A program made the translations under genes and the position numbers. The notes below the pieces were generated by a model, which did no database searches, was not told the origin of the DNA, and worked only from the letters and a program-made list of their open reading frames with translations. This document shows, piece by piece, positions 33,734 to 42,601 of a DNA stretch of 64,000 bases. Positions within the stretch are counted from its first letter, which is position 1. The number at the start of each line of letters is the position of its first letter. The stretch is from VRUE01 sp963788975 (GTDB taxonomy: Bacteria > Actinomycetota > Thermoleophilia > Solirubrobacterales > 70-9). The stretch spans positions 186,001 through 250,000 of the forward strand of contig CAWBIJ010000004.1 of the NCBI GenBank assembly GCA_963788975.1, written 5' to 3'.

Positions 33734-34722
33734 GAGCCCGGCGTCGGCCCGTGTTCCGCCCGTGCCGCGCGCTCGCGGCTACCGTGCTCGTCGTAGGCGG
33801 CGACGATCCGCTGGACGAGCTTGTGGCGGACAACGTCCTCGCCGCCGAAGTGGACGAAGGAGATGTCCTGGACCGCGTCGAGGATGTCGCGGACGACGAT
33901 CAGGCCGGAGCGCTGGTCGGTCGGCAGGTCGATCTGGGTGACGTCCCCGGTCACCACCATCCGTGAGTTGAAGCCGAGCCGGGTCAAGAACATCTTCATC
34001 TGCTCCGGGCTCGTGTTCTGCGCCTCGTCGAGGATCACGAAGGAGTCGTTGAGGGTGCGGCCGCGCATGAAGGCGAGCGGCGCCACCTCGATCACGCCGC
34101 GCTCGAAGTATCCGTTGACCCGGTCGGGGTCGAGCATGTCGTAGAGCGCATCGAAGAGCGGCCGCAGGTAGGGGTCGACCTTGGCCTGGATGTCTCCGGG
34201 CAGGAAGCCGAGCCTCTCCCCCGCCTCGACCGCGGGCCGGGTGAGGATGATCCGCTGCACCTGGCGCTCAGCCAGCGCGTGCGCCGCCATCGCCACAGCG
34301 AGGAAGGTCTTGCCGGTGCCAGCCGGACCGATGCCGAAGGTGACCGTGTGGTCGCGAATCGAGTCGACGTAGCGCTTCTGGTTCAGTGTCTTCGGCGCCA
34401 CCTTGGTGTTGCGATGGCGCCAGACGACGTCCTCGAGGATCTCCGCCGGACTCTCGTGCGCGTCGAGCGCACCGGTGACAGCTTCGATCGTGCCGGGCGC
34501 AACCTCGTGGCCCTGCTCGATCAGCTCGACCAGCTCGTCGACCACGGTGGCGGCAGTCTGCACGTCGCTCGAGTCGCCGTCGAGGGTGAGCACGTTGCCG
34601 CGCAGGTGCAGCTCGCAGTCGAGGTGGCCCCGCAGAGCCCGCAGCACAGCGTCCTCGGAACCCGCAAGCTCGGCGGCGACGGTGTTGTCGAGGGTGAGCT
34701 GCCTACGCGCCAAGCCGCTCAC
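33730..34722 (-). CDS. PhoH-like ATPase
   Basis: 330 residues. An N-terminal KH-like part (residues about 1-100) precedes the PhoH ATPase. Its motifs are FGIGPAGTGKTFLAVAMAAH (Walker A) and RIILTRPAVEAGERLGFLPG. PLFDALYDMLDPDRVNGYFE, SFVILDEAQNTSPEQMKMFL (Walker B) and RMVVTGDVTQIDLPTDQRSG follow. Bacterial PhoH proteins next to ybeY are thought to act in RNA metabolism. Start GTG 34722 lies 20 bases inside yqeY. Confidence 0.94.
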   Translation of the reverse strand: MSGLARRQLTLDNTVAAELAGSEDAVLRALRGHLDCELHLRGNVLTLDGDSSDVQTAATVVDELVELIEQGHEVAPGTIEAVTGALDAHESPAEILEDVVWRHRNTKVAPKTLNQKRYVDSIRDHTVTFGIGPAGTGKTFLAVAMAAHALAERQVQRIILTRPAVEAGERLGFLPGDIQAKVDPYLRPLFDALYDMLDPDRVNGYFERGVIEVAPLAFMRGRTLNDSFVILDEAQNTSPEQMKMFLTRLGFNSRMVVTGDVTQIDLPTDQRSGLIVVRDILDAVQDISFVHFGGEDVVRHKLVQRIVAAYDEHGSRERAARAEHGPTPGS

Positions 34723-35140
34723 GCACCGCCGCGCTGACCCGCTTGCCGTCAGCGCGCCCGTCGACCTTCGGCATCAGCGCCGACATCACCTGGCCCATCT
34801 GCTTCTGCTCGCTGGCGCCGCTCTCGGCGACCGCGGCATCAACCAGCTCAGCGAGCTCGTCATCGGAGAGCTGCTTCGGCAGGTAGCCGTCGATCAGCTC
34901 CGCCTCGAACCGCTCAGCCTGCTCCTGTTCGGCGCGACCGCCCTCGCCGTAGGCCTCCGCCGCCTCGATTCGCTTCTTGCGCTCGCGCTGGAGCACCGCG
35001 ACCTCGTCGCCATCGCCCTCGCCCAGCTTCGCCTCCTTCTGCAGCGCGTCGACGATCATCCGTAGCGCCGCGGCACGCTCCCGCTCGCCCGCCTTCATCG
35101 CGGTGCGCACGTCAGCCTGAACCTGCTCGAGGACGCTCAT
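34703..35140 (-). CDS. YqeY/GatB-domain protein
   Basis: 145 residues from ATG 35140: MSVLEQVQADVRTAMKAGER, then RAAALRMIVDALQKEAK, LIDGYLPKQLSDDELAELVD and MGQVMSALMPKVDGRADGKR. This is the YqeY family, related to the tRNA-binding tail of GatB amidotransferase and found beside ybeY/phoH/rpsU in many bacteria. The exact role is not established; amide transfer on charged tRNA is suspected. Longer upstream readings lack family sequence and are rejected. Confidence 0.9.
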   Translation of the reverse strand: MSVLEQVQADVRTAMKAGERERAAALRMIVDALQKEAKLGEGDGDEVAVLQRERKKRIEAAEAYGEGGRAEQEQAERFEAELIDGYLPKQLSDDELAELVDAAVAESGASEQKQMGQVMSALMPKVDGRADGKRVSAAVRERLGA

Positions 35141-35223
35141 CTGCGCTAGAGAGTAGTCGCCCCCGGCAATCGGATAGCAACGAGGCCGAGGATCGTGTCC
35201 TATCGCGGCCCCTTGGCTCGTCG

Positions 35224-35880
35224 CTACGGTTCGAGCCACACGCTTGGATTCATGGCCCACATCATTCCGGGCTCCTTGACGAACGGAATGTGGTACGTAG
35301 CGGTGAAAGTTGCTTCAGGACTACAGGAACCTGTTTCTTTGGTCAAGGGCGCGTTATTGAATGTGAATTCAGCCGGTGTACCGCCCGTGATGAAAGCAGC
35401 CAGACCTTCCGCTTGGTAGATGCACGAAGCGCCGCCCGGACAGCCCGAGAGTTTGAACGCCGGGTTTCCCGCACCACCGCTTTTCGCCGTCAGCGAACCA
35501 CTCCCCGGGGTGGTACGTTCGAGTTCCAGTTTGTAATTCAGACGGATTGCTACGACATTGGAGCATCCCGCACATGACCCCAACGTAAATTCTGTGATTT
35601 CACCAAGCAATGGGGCGCCTTCGACTTCTTTCGTCTTGAAGATTCCCCCCGATGTTTGGCATTTGGCGGTGAACCCGCCGGTGACTATTTTGGCTTCTCC
35701 AATGCGAAGGCTGAATTTGAATTCGGTCCCGGCCGGATACTTTTCCCCTGCCGGACAGGGATTTGGGTTTGACGTTTCCTTGCACAGTGTCGTAGCCGCG
35801 GCCGCCGAGCCGACGCCGACGAATGCCGTCACGGCCAGCGCAGCCAGCGAGGTCAAGCCAAGCAACTTGATAGTTCGCAT
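35224..35880 (-). CDS. Secreted protein of unknown function, lower GC
   Basis: 218 residues from ATG 35880, with a GGAGG ribosome binding site. A clear signal peptide (MRTIKLLGLTSLAALAVTAF, then VGVGSAAAA) precedes a β-rich, Cys-containing body. The body holds CKETSNPNPCPAGEKYPAGT, FTLGSCAGCSNVVAIRLNYK and FKLSGCPGGASCIYQAEG. I recognise no enzyme motif. Six to eight cysteines suggest disulphides outside the cell. Base composition is visibly less GC-rich than the neighbours and the codons differ, suggesting a more recent arrival. It stands apart from the coupled genes on both sides. Confidence 0.78.
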   Translation of the reverse strand: MRTIKLLGLTSLAALAVTAFVGVGSAAAATTLCKETSNPNPCPAGEKYPAGTEFKFSLRIGEAKIVTGGFTAKCQTSGGIFKTKEVEGAPLLGEITEFTLGSCAGCSNVVAIRLNYKLELERTTPGSGSLTAKSGGAGNPAFKLSGCPGGASCIYQAEGLAAFITGGTPAEFTFNNAPLTKETGSCSPEATFTATYHIPFVKEPGMMWAMNPSVWLEP

Positions 35881-35951
35881 CTTTTCCTCCCGCGCCGGGC
35901 CACTCGTCGGGATGGGATGGCGTGAGCCATTGTGGTTGCCCGGGCAGGCCT

Positions 35952-35980
35952 TGCATACCACACTACGCAGGTTTAGTCAA
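35952..35980 (-). promoter_or_regulatory. Candidate promoter of the secreted-protein gene
   Basis: On the minus strand TTGACT (35980-35975), 17 bases, then TATGCA (35957-35952) lies about 70 bases before the start codon, within an AT-rich stretch rare in this window. The -35 is close to consensus, the -10 is weak. Confidence 0.4.
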
Positions 35981-35994
35981 AGATTCTTTATCGA

Positions 35995-36786
35995 TCAAAT
36001 ATTAATCTGCTCGACATCGCCGAGGGGCATCTGGAGGAAGCGGGTACCGAGGTCGCGGAAAGAGTCGACGTCGCCCGTGCAGAGGAAGCGGTAGGCGCCC
36101 TCGCCGTCGGCGGCCCGGGCGAGGCCCTGGCGCCCGAGCGTGCGCTGGACGGCCGCGGCGACCGCGTGGCCGCCGCTGACCAGGCGCACGTCGCGGCCGA
36201 GGATGCGCTGCAGCATCGGTGCGACCAAGGGGTAGTGGGTGCAGCCAAGGATCAGGGTGTCGACTTCGGCCCGTTGCAGCGGCGCGCAGTAGGAGCGGGC
36301 CATCTCAACCACGCCCTGGTCGAAGGGGGAGCCGTCCTGGATGAAGGGGGCGAGATCCGGCGCCTCTACTTCGGTTACCTCCAGGGCGCGGCCCTGCTCT
36401 TCGAGCGCCTTCCGGTAGGCGCCGCTCTTGACCGTGTTCGGTGTCGCCAGCACGCCGACCCTGGCGCTGTCGGTGATCGCCGCCGCGATCTCGGCCTGTG
36501 GCTCGACCACCGGGACCACCTCCACCCCGTGCTCGCCCGCGACCTCCCGAGCCACGTCCGTGCCGACCGAGGTTGCCGTGTTGCAGGCGATCACCAGCAG
36601 CTTGGCGCCGTCGCTCAGCAGCAGATCGGCGATCGCGCGGATCCGCTCCCGCAACTGCGCCGTGTCCTTCGTCCCGTAGGGGAACCACGCCGTGTCGCCG
36701 AGGTAGACGTAGTCCTCCTCGGGCAGCGAGACCAGGCACTCGTGCAGAACGGTGAGCCCGCCGACGCCAGAGTCGAACATCGCCAC
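35995..36786 (-). CDS. murI: Glutamate racemase
   Basis: 263 residues. MurI makes D-glutamate for peptidoglycan. Active-site segments: AMFDSGVGGLTVLHECLVSL (Asp), LVIACNTATSVGTDVA (first Cys) and LILGCTHYPLVAPMLQ (second Cys, His). Start GTG 36786 is used; a longer in-frame reading exists but adds no conserved residues. It ends about 115 bases upstream of the secreted-protein gene. Confidence 0.95.
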   Translation of the reverse strand: MAMFDSGVGGLTVLHECLVSLPEEDYVYLGDTAWFPYGTKDTAQLRERIRAIADLLLSDGAKLLVIACNTATSVGTDVAREVAGEHGVEVVPVVEPQAEIAAAITDSARVGVLATPNTVKSGAYRKALEEQGRALEVTEVEAPDLAPFIQDGSPFDQGVVEMARSYCAPLQRAEVDTLILGCTHYPLVAPMLQRILGRDVRLVSGGHAVAAAVQRTLGRQGLARAADGEGAYRFLCTGDVDSFRDLGTRFLQMPLGDVEQINI

Positions 36787-36833
36787 CGGCAGCGAGGCGT
36801 CGAGCTGGGAAGCCGGGGACGACAGGGCCGCGG

Positions 36834-37322
36834 CTAGAGGAAGGGCTTGTAGGTCATGAAAAAGACCGTCACGACCACGATCAGGCCGGCGAGACCGCCG
36901 ACTTTGCTAATTCGCTGCGAGAGAGCCATGAACTCCTCGCTGAACGAGTCACCTGACTCCAGATCACGTTCGGCCAGCTCCCTCGCCCTGCGGGTCTGCG
37001 GCTGGAAAAAGGCGTGCTGCAACCCAAACAGGACGATGATCGCGACGAAGCCAACGCTGATGAAAGCCTCGTTTGTCTCCCAGTCCCCGTCGACGAGCAG
37101 GTAGATGCCCGCCACTAGCAGGACAATCATGCCGGGGTTGACGAGATAGCGGTCGCACTTCTGCACGCCGGCCATGATCGCCGGCGTCGCACGCGGGTAC
37201 TGCGGCGTTACCGAGAAGAAAAGCGCGTAGCCGAAGGTCGGGCCAAACGCGAGCACGACCGCGAGGATGTGCAGGAAGAGCGCGATCTTGTAGCCGGGAT
37301 CGATTATCGACGCGAGCGGCAT
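36834..37322 (-). CDS. DUF2269-like integral membrane protein
   Basis: 162 residues with four hydrophobic helices: KIALFLHILAVVLAFGPTFG, then NPGMIVLLVAGIYLLV, FISVGFVAIIVLFGLQHAFF and GLAGLIVVVTVFFMTYKPF. The first-helix His and general shape fit the DUF2269 family of predicted membrane proteins. Function unknown. It lies between murI and prmA on the same strand with short gaps. Confidence 0.75.
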   Translation of the reverse strand: MPLASIIDPGYKIALFLHILAVVLAFGPTFGYALFFSVTPQYPRATPAIMAGVQKCDRYLVNPGMIVLLVAGIYLLVDGDWETNEAFISVGFVAIIVLFGLQHAFFQPQTRRARELAERDLESGDSFSEEFMALSQRISKVGGLAGLIVVVTVFFMTYKPFL

Positions 37323-37359
37323 TGGCGGAAAGATAAGCCACCGTCCGGCAGAACGCGGC

Positions 37360-38244
37360 TCATTTCAGTCGCAGCAACAAAGCGGCCCAGTCGCCGTCGC
37401 GGCGGCGCTCAGACTCGACGAGGCCGCTGGGCGTAAATGCGGCGGCCACATCGTCGAGCTCCCCTGGGAGCAGCCCGGAGAGCACCATGATGGCGGGTAC
37501 CGGGGGAGGGCTCGACGGAGCCTCCATGCTGTTGCTCCGGCGAGCCCTCCCCCGGTACCCGACCCCTTCAAGCTGCTCGGCTACGACTCTGAGAATCGGG
37601 GCCGTCATGTTGGCTACGACCGCCGGAGCGAGACTCGGAAGGCTCTCGCGAAGGTTGCGACGTTCGAAGTCGATCTCGACGTCGTTGGCAGCGGCGTTGG
37701 CAGCTGCCGCCTCAATCGCCGCCTGCTCGTGGTCGTAGCCGCGGATCGGATCCCAGCCGAGCTTTGCGGCGGCGATGGCTAGGACGCCGGAGCCGGTGCC
37801 TAGGTCGGTTAGCGGACCGTTTACATCGCCTGCCGCAGCCAGCTCCAGCAGGAACTCCAGGCAGAGGCGGGTGGTTGGGTGGGCGCCGGTGCCGAAGGCG
37901 CGACCTGGGTCGACGACCAAGTCGACGATTCCGGGGTCGGGGTGCGGCGGCTCCCAGGAGGGCCGCAGCCAGAGCCGGCCGCCGACCAAGAGTGGTTTGT
38001 GGAAGTCCTGCCAGCGGTCGGCCCAGTCGTCGGGGACCTCGGTGGCGACCACCTCGACCAGCCCGTCGCCGGCCGCGGCCTCGACCTCGCCCAGCTCCGG
38101 CAGCTCGCCCTCGCCGCCGTAGATCGCGTACTCGACGTATCCCTCACCCTCTTCCTCCTCGACCCCGTTCGGAGCGAGCACGGTCAACTCGGCTAGCACC
38201 TGCTCCGCCAGCTCCGGAGAGCAGCGAACGGCGAGCCGGATCAC
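37360..38244 (-). CDS. prmA: Ribosomal protein L11 methyltransferase
   Basis: 294 residues. PrmA trimethylates L11 using S-adenosylmethionine. It has WADRWQDFHKPLLVGGRLWL, DPGRAFGTGAHPTTRLCLEF and the SAM motif LTDLGTGSGVLAIAAAKLG. PAVVANMTAPILRVVAEQLE (the N-M-T-A active loop) follows, then VLSGLLPGE. Between EQLEG and VPAIMVLSGLL the protein carries about 20 extra residues (YRGRARRSNSMEAPSSPPP) encoded in frame by a family 4 palindrome. The extra loop sits between conserved blocks and does not break the reading frame. The start overlaps dnaJ by four bases. Confidence 0.93.
   Translation of the reverse strand: MIRLAVRCSPELAEQVLAELTVLAPNGVEEEEGEGYVEYAIYGGEGELPELGEVEAAAGDGLVEVVATEVPDDWADRWQDFHKPLLVGGRLWLRPSWEPPHPDPGIVDLVVDPGRAFGTGAHPTTRLCLEFLLELAAAGDVNGPLTDLGTGSGVLAIAAAKLGWDPIRGYDHEQAAIEAAAANAAANDVEIDFERRNLRESLPSLAPAVVANMTAPILRVVAEQLEGVGYRGRARRSNSMEAPSSPPPVPAIMVLSGLLPGELDDVAAAFTPSGLVESERRRDGDWAALLLRLK
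37494..37561. repeat. Palindromic element, family 4, in frame inside prmA
   Basis: Outer arms of 21 bp (37494-37514, 37541-37561) are perfectly complementary. The 26-base core ACGGAGCCTCCATGCTGTTG plus CTCCGG has inner stem CGGAGC/GCTCCG. The copy at 24471-24540 has CAGAGC/GCTCTG at the same place, a paired change. The arms of the two copies share no sequence. Confidence 0.93.
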
Positions 38245-38903
38245 CCGAAGGCTCTGCGGACGCGGGAGAAGAAGTTCTCCTCGTCGCCCTGCCGCCGGAC
38301 GTTGCGCGGCTCGAGCGCCTCCTCCAGCCGCTCAACGAGCTCGCGCTGCTCCTCGGAAAGGTCAGTGGGAACGATCACGTGGATGGCGATCACCAGGTCT
38401 CCGGGCGGCCCGCCGCGGGAGCCCGGCAGGCCGTGCCCGCGCAGCGCGAAGCGGGTGCCGTGCTGAATGCCGGGCGGCAGCTCGATCTCGCGTTTGCCCT
38501 CGTGGCTGGGGATCTGAATCGACACGCCCAGCATCGCCTCGACCGCAGAGATCTCGACTGTGTGCAAGAGGTCCTGCCCGCGCATCGGCCCCTGCCGCAT
38601 CTCGAAGCCGCCGCCGAAGAAGGCCTGGAAGATCTCCTCGACCGAGCCGAAGGCGGTGCCGCCCCCAGGGAAGCCGCCGCCGCGCAGGCCGTCGTGCCCG
38701 TATGCGTCATAGGTGCGGCGACGCTCAGGGTCGGAGAGCACCTCATAGGCTTCCGCCGCCTCCTTGAACTTCTCCTCCGCCTCGGGGTCGTGGTTGTTGA
38801 CGTCGGGGTGGAGCTCGCGGGCGAGGCGCCGAAACGCGCTCTTCACCTCCTTCTCGGAGGCGTCGCGGCCGACACCCAGGGTCTCGTAGAAGTCGCGCGG
38901 CAT
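38241..38903 (-). CDS. dnaJ: DnaJ-type co-chaperone without zinc finger
   Basis: 220 residues from ATG 38903. The J domain (residues about 3-68) is FYETLGVGRDASEKEVKSAF with the HPD motif in ELHPDVNNHD. A Gly/Phe-rich segment (HDGLRGGGFPGGGTAFGS) and a single substrate-binding domain follow (LLHTVEISAVEAMLGVSIQI, GIQHGTRFALRGHGLPGSRG, GDLVIAIHVIVP). The four CxxCxGxG zinc repeats of classical DnaJ are missing, so it is a type II, CbpA-like protein. It follows hrcA by four bases, as in many bacteria with HrcA-controlled dnaJ. Confidence 0.92.
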   Translation of the reverse strand: MPRDFYETLGVGRDASEKEVKSAFRRLARELHPDVNNHDPEAEEKFKEAAEAYEVLSDPERRRTYDAYGHDGLRGGGFPGGGTAFGSVEEIFQAFFGGGFEMRQGPMRGQDLLHTVEISAVEAMLGVSIQIPSHEGKREIELPPGIQHGTRFALRGHGLPGSRGGPPGDLVIAIHVIVPTDLSEEQRELVERLEEALEPRNVRRQGDEENFFSRVRRAFG

Positions 38904-38907
38904 TCGC

Positions 38908-39642
38908 TCAGGCGGCGTAGACCGTCTCGCAGTAGCGCGAAAGCTCGCGCGCGGCGCCCCGCACCGAGGAGATTGCAGTCGCGTAGTCCATCCGCAGCGG
39001 GCCGACGACCCCGACCGAGCCGAGGTTGCGGTGCCCGAGCCCGTAGTTGGCACCAACGACGCTGACCGAGCGCAGCTCCGGCTGCGGGTTCTCGCCACCG
39101 ATCCAACAGAAGACCGAGCTCTCGTCGAGCGCCGAGCGCAGCACCCCGAGCACCGCCGCGCGCCCCTCCAGCGCCCCCATCAGCTCGTCGACGTGAGGGA
39201 GGTCGGCGAGGTGCTCGGCCGAGAGCAGTCGCGAGAGCCCGTGGACATAGAGGGTGTCGCCGAGCGGCGGCGCAGTGACCAGTGCCATCAGGTCGGTGAC
39301 CTGTGCCAGCGCCTCGCTCGTCTCCCGCATCGCCTCGTCGACCTCGCGGCGCAGGCGTGAGAGCTCGAGGGCAACGCCAACGCCGGCGGGAGGGCCGCCC
39401 GCCGCCAGCATCAGGTCGACGTAGTGGCGGTAGCCGGCGTCGGTCGGCACTCGGCCGGCGGACGTATGTGGATGGGTGAGCAATCCGACCGTCTCGAGCG
39501 CAGCCAGCTCAGCGCGCACGGTGGACGGGCCCCACTCGACATCAGGCCTCTCGGCGATCTGCTTCGAGGCCACCGGAGTGGCCGAGGAGAGATATCCCTC
39601 GACCACCAACCGCAAAATTAGCTCTTGCCTCTCAGAAAGCAT
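38908..39642 (-). CDS. hrcA: Heat-shock repressor HrcA
   Basis: 244 residues. The N-terminal winged helix (LSERQELILRLVVEGYLSSA, TPVASKQIAERPDVEWGPST, VRAELAALETVGLL, HTSAGRVPTDAGYRHYVD) is typical of HrcA. The rest (LSRLLSAEHLADLPHVDELM, IGGENPQPELRSVSVVGANY, GSVGVVGPLRMDYATAISSV) covers the dimer and effector part. It is about 100 residues shorter than many HrcA proteins because the middle domain is reduced. HrcA normally binds the CIRCE operator (TTAGCACTC-N9-GAGTGCTAA); none is visible before this gene, so its targets are probably elsewhere. Confidence 0.94.
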   Translation of the reverse strand: MLSERQELILRLVVEGYLSSATPVASKQIAERPDVEWGPSTVRAELAALETVGLLTHPHTSAGRVPTDAGYRHYVDLMLAAGGPPAGVGVALELSRLRREVDEAMRETSEALAQVTDLMALVTAPPLGDTLYVHGLSRLLSAEHLADLPHVDELMGALEGRAAVLGVLRSALDESSVFCWIGGENPQPELRSVSVVGANYGLGHRNLGSVGVVGPLRMDYATAISSVRGAARELSRYCETVYAA

Positions 39643-39659
39643 TGCTTCGGATTCTAGGA

Positions 39660-39771
39660 GGGCGGGCGGGTGACCCTGCCCGCGGCTTGTACTTTTCCCG
39701 CGCCTACGCCCCGCGGTCAGCCGGAAACTGTCTTCGGGAAAAGTTGAGCGGGCAGGGTCACCCGCCCGCCC
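39660..39771. repeat. 112-bp palindromic element between hrcA and MaoC gene
   Basis: Outer arms of 24 bp (39660-39683, 39748-39771) are perfectly complementary. The inner stem ACTTTTCCCG / CGGGAAAAGT is perfect over 10 bp. The loop between them contains CGCCTACGCCCCGCGG and CCGGAAACTGTC. Layout as in the other families, but the core occurs only once here. Its right end touches the stop codon of the MaoC gene. Confidence 0.85.
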
Positions 39772-40163
39772 TACAGCCGAATCTCCGCTTCGGCGTTGCG
39801 GATGATCTGATTCTCGCCCTGGGTGGCGACCGTGTCGATCGTCACCCGGTCGCCGTCTGCCGACTTGACCGTGCCGGTGACGACGATCTCCTGCTCGGGC
39901 GCCCCCATCCCTCGGAACTGCACCGAGAGGCGCTTCAGGGCGCGCGGGTTGCCGTCCGCCAGCGCCGTGTTGGCGCGGGCGACGACGCCCATCGAGTAGA
40001 GGCCGTGGAGGATGTTGTTCGGCAGCCCGACCGCTTTCGCGAACTCGGGATCGATGTGGATCGGGTTGAAGTCGCCGGAGGCGCCCGCGTAGCGGTGCGG
40101 CAGGTACTTGTCCGGCGTCACCCGCAGCTCAGGGACCTGGTCGCCCTCGTTCAGCTCAGCCAT
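39771..40163 (-). CDS. MaoC-like (R)-hydratase/dehydratase, second subunit
   Basis: A 130-residue hot-dog-fold protein. It has the hydratase motif HRYAGASGDFNPIHIDPEFA (catalytic Asp and His) followed by ILHGLYSMGVVARANTALAD and VQFRGMGAPEQEIVVTGTVK. It follows directly, one base apart, on a second MaoC-type gene. The pair resembles the HadA/HadB dehydratase of mycobacterial fatty acid synthase II or a two-subunit enoyl-CoA hydratase. The chain-length or CoA/ACP preference is not readable. Confidence 0.88.
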   Translation of the reverse strand: MAELNEGDQVPELRVTPDKYLPHRYAGASGDFNPIHIDPEFAKAVGLPNNILHGLYSMGVVARANTALADGNPRALKRLSVQFRGMGAPEQEIVVTGTVKSADGDRVTIDTVATQGENQIIRNAEAEIRL

Positions 40164-40164
40164 T

Positions 40165-40605
40165 TCATACCCCCCTGACGATGTTGGTCCAGACGGCGCG
40201 TACCACTTGCTCGCCGTCCTGGTTGACGGACACGGACTCGAAGACGTAGAAGCCCCTGCCGTCTTTCTCGTAGATCTCCAGGCACTTCGGCGTCGTCGTG
40301 ATCTCGTCGCCGGAGCAGACCGGCTCGCCCCACTCGAACTCCTGGCCCCCGTGCACCATCGTCGCGAAGTTCATCCCGACCTCGGGGTCGAGGATCGCCG
40401 GCCCCATCGCGGGACCGCTGTAGACGACGGCGAACATCGGCGGCGCGACGACATCGCGGAACCCGGCCGCCTTGGCCGCCTCGACGTCGAAGTGCACCGG
40501 GTTGTCGAGCCCGAGCGCGTTCGCGTACTCCTTGATCTTCTCCCGGCCCACCTGGTAGGTGGTGCCTGGCCACTCCTTGCCTGCTGCATCTGTCTTGATC
40601 GCCAT
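40165..40605 (-). CDS. MaoC N-terminal-type dehydratase, first subunit (HadA-like)
   Basis: 146 residues of the FAS1-type dehydratase domain: YQVGREKIKEYANALGLDNP, VHFDVEAAKAAGFRDVVAPP, MFAVVYSGPAMGP and VHGGQEFEWGEPVCSGDEIT. It lacks the catalytic Asp/His motif of its partner gene downstream, as expected for the non-catalytic or substrate-binding subunit of a HadAB-like pair. ATG at 40605; lepA ends 16 bases before its stop region on the same strand. The role is probably fatty-acid elongation, by analogy. Confidence 0.86.
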   Translation of the reverse strand: MAIKTDAAGKEWPGTTYQVGREKIKEYANALGLDNPVHFDVEAAKAAGFRDVVAPPMFAVVYSGPAMGPAILDPEVGMNFATMVHGGQEFEWGEPVCSGDEITTTPKCLEIYEKDGRGFYVFESVSVNQDGEQVVRAVWTNIVRGV

Positions 40606-40620
40606 GGGCGGGGACCCTAT

Positions 40621-42414
<1,794 letters not shown>

Positions 42415-42445
42415 CGGCCGGTCGGAGTATGGCGGGCGACTCCGG

Positions 42446-42586
42446 CTGGCGGGTCCTGTCGTCGGGGCTCGTCCGGCACGCGCCCTACGCGCTGCTTCGG
42501 GCAGAGGGATATCGCGGTATCAGGGATGAGGTCTCGCCCTCAGCAGCCTCCGGGCGCAGCCAGCCGACCCCGACGCCACCCGCCAG
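42446..42586. repeat. Palindromic element, family 3-like with larger interior
   Basis: Outer stem CTGGCGGGT / ACCCGCCAG (42446-42454, 42578-42586), unpaired CCTGTC and GCC, then stem GTCGGGG / CCCCGAC. This is exactly the layout and unpaired bases of family 3 (54052-54145). The 100-base interior is different and contains GATATC and GTATC stretches. It occupies the 187-base gap between lepA and the membrane-protein gene; no gene is credible here. Confidence 0.75.
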
Positions 42587-42601
42587 AGGAGCCGGCGCCA
42601 A

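Noticed and set aside
39643..39771. CIRCE operator before hrcA
   Set aside because: No TTAGCACTC-N9-GAGTGCTAA or near match in the region; only an unrelated long palindrome is present.
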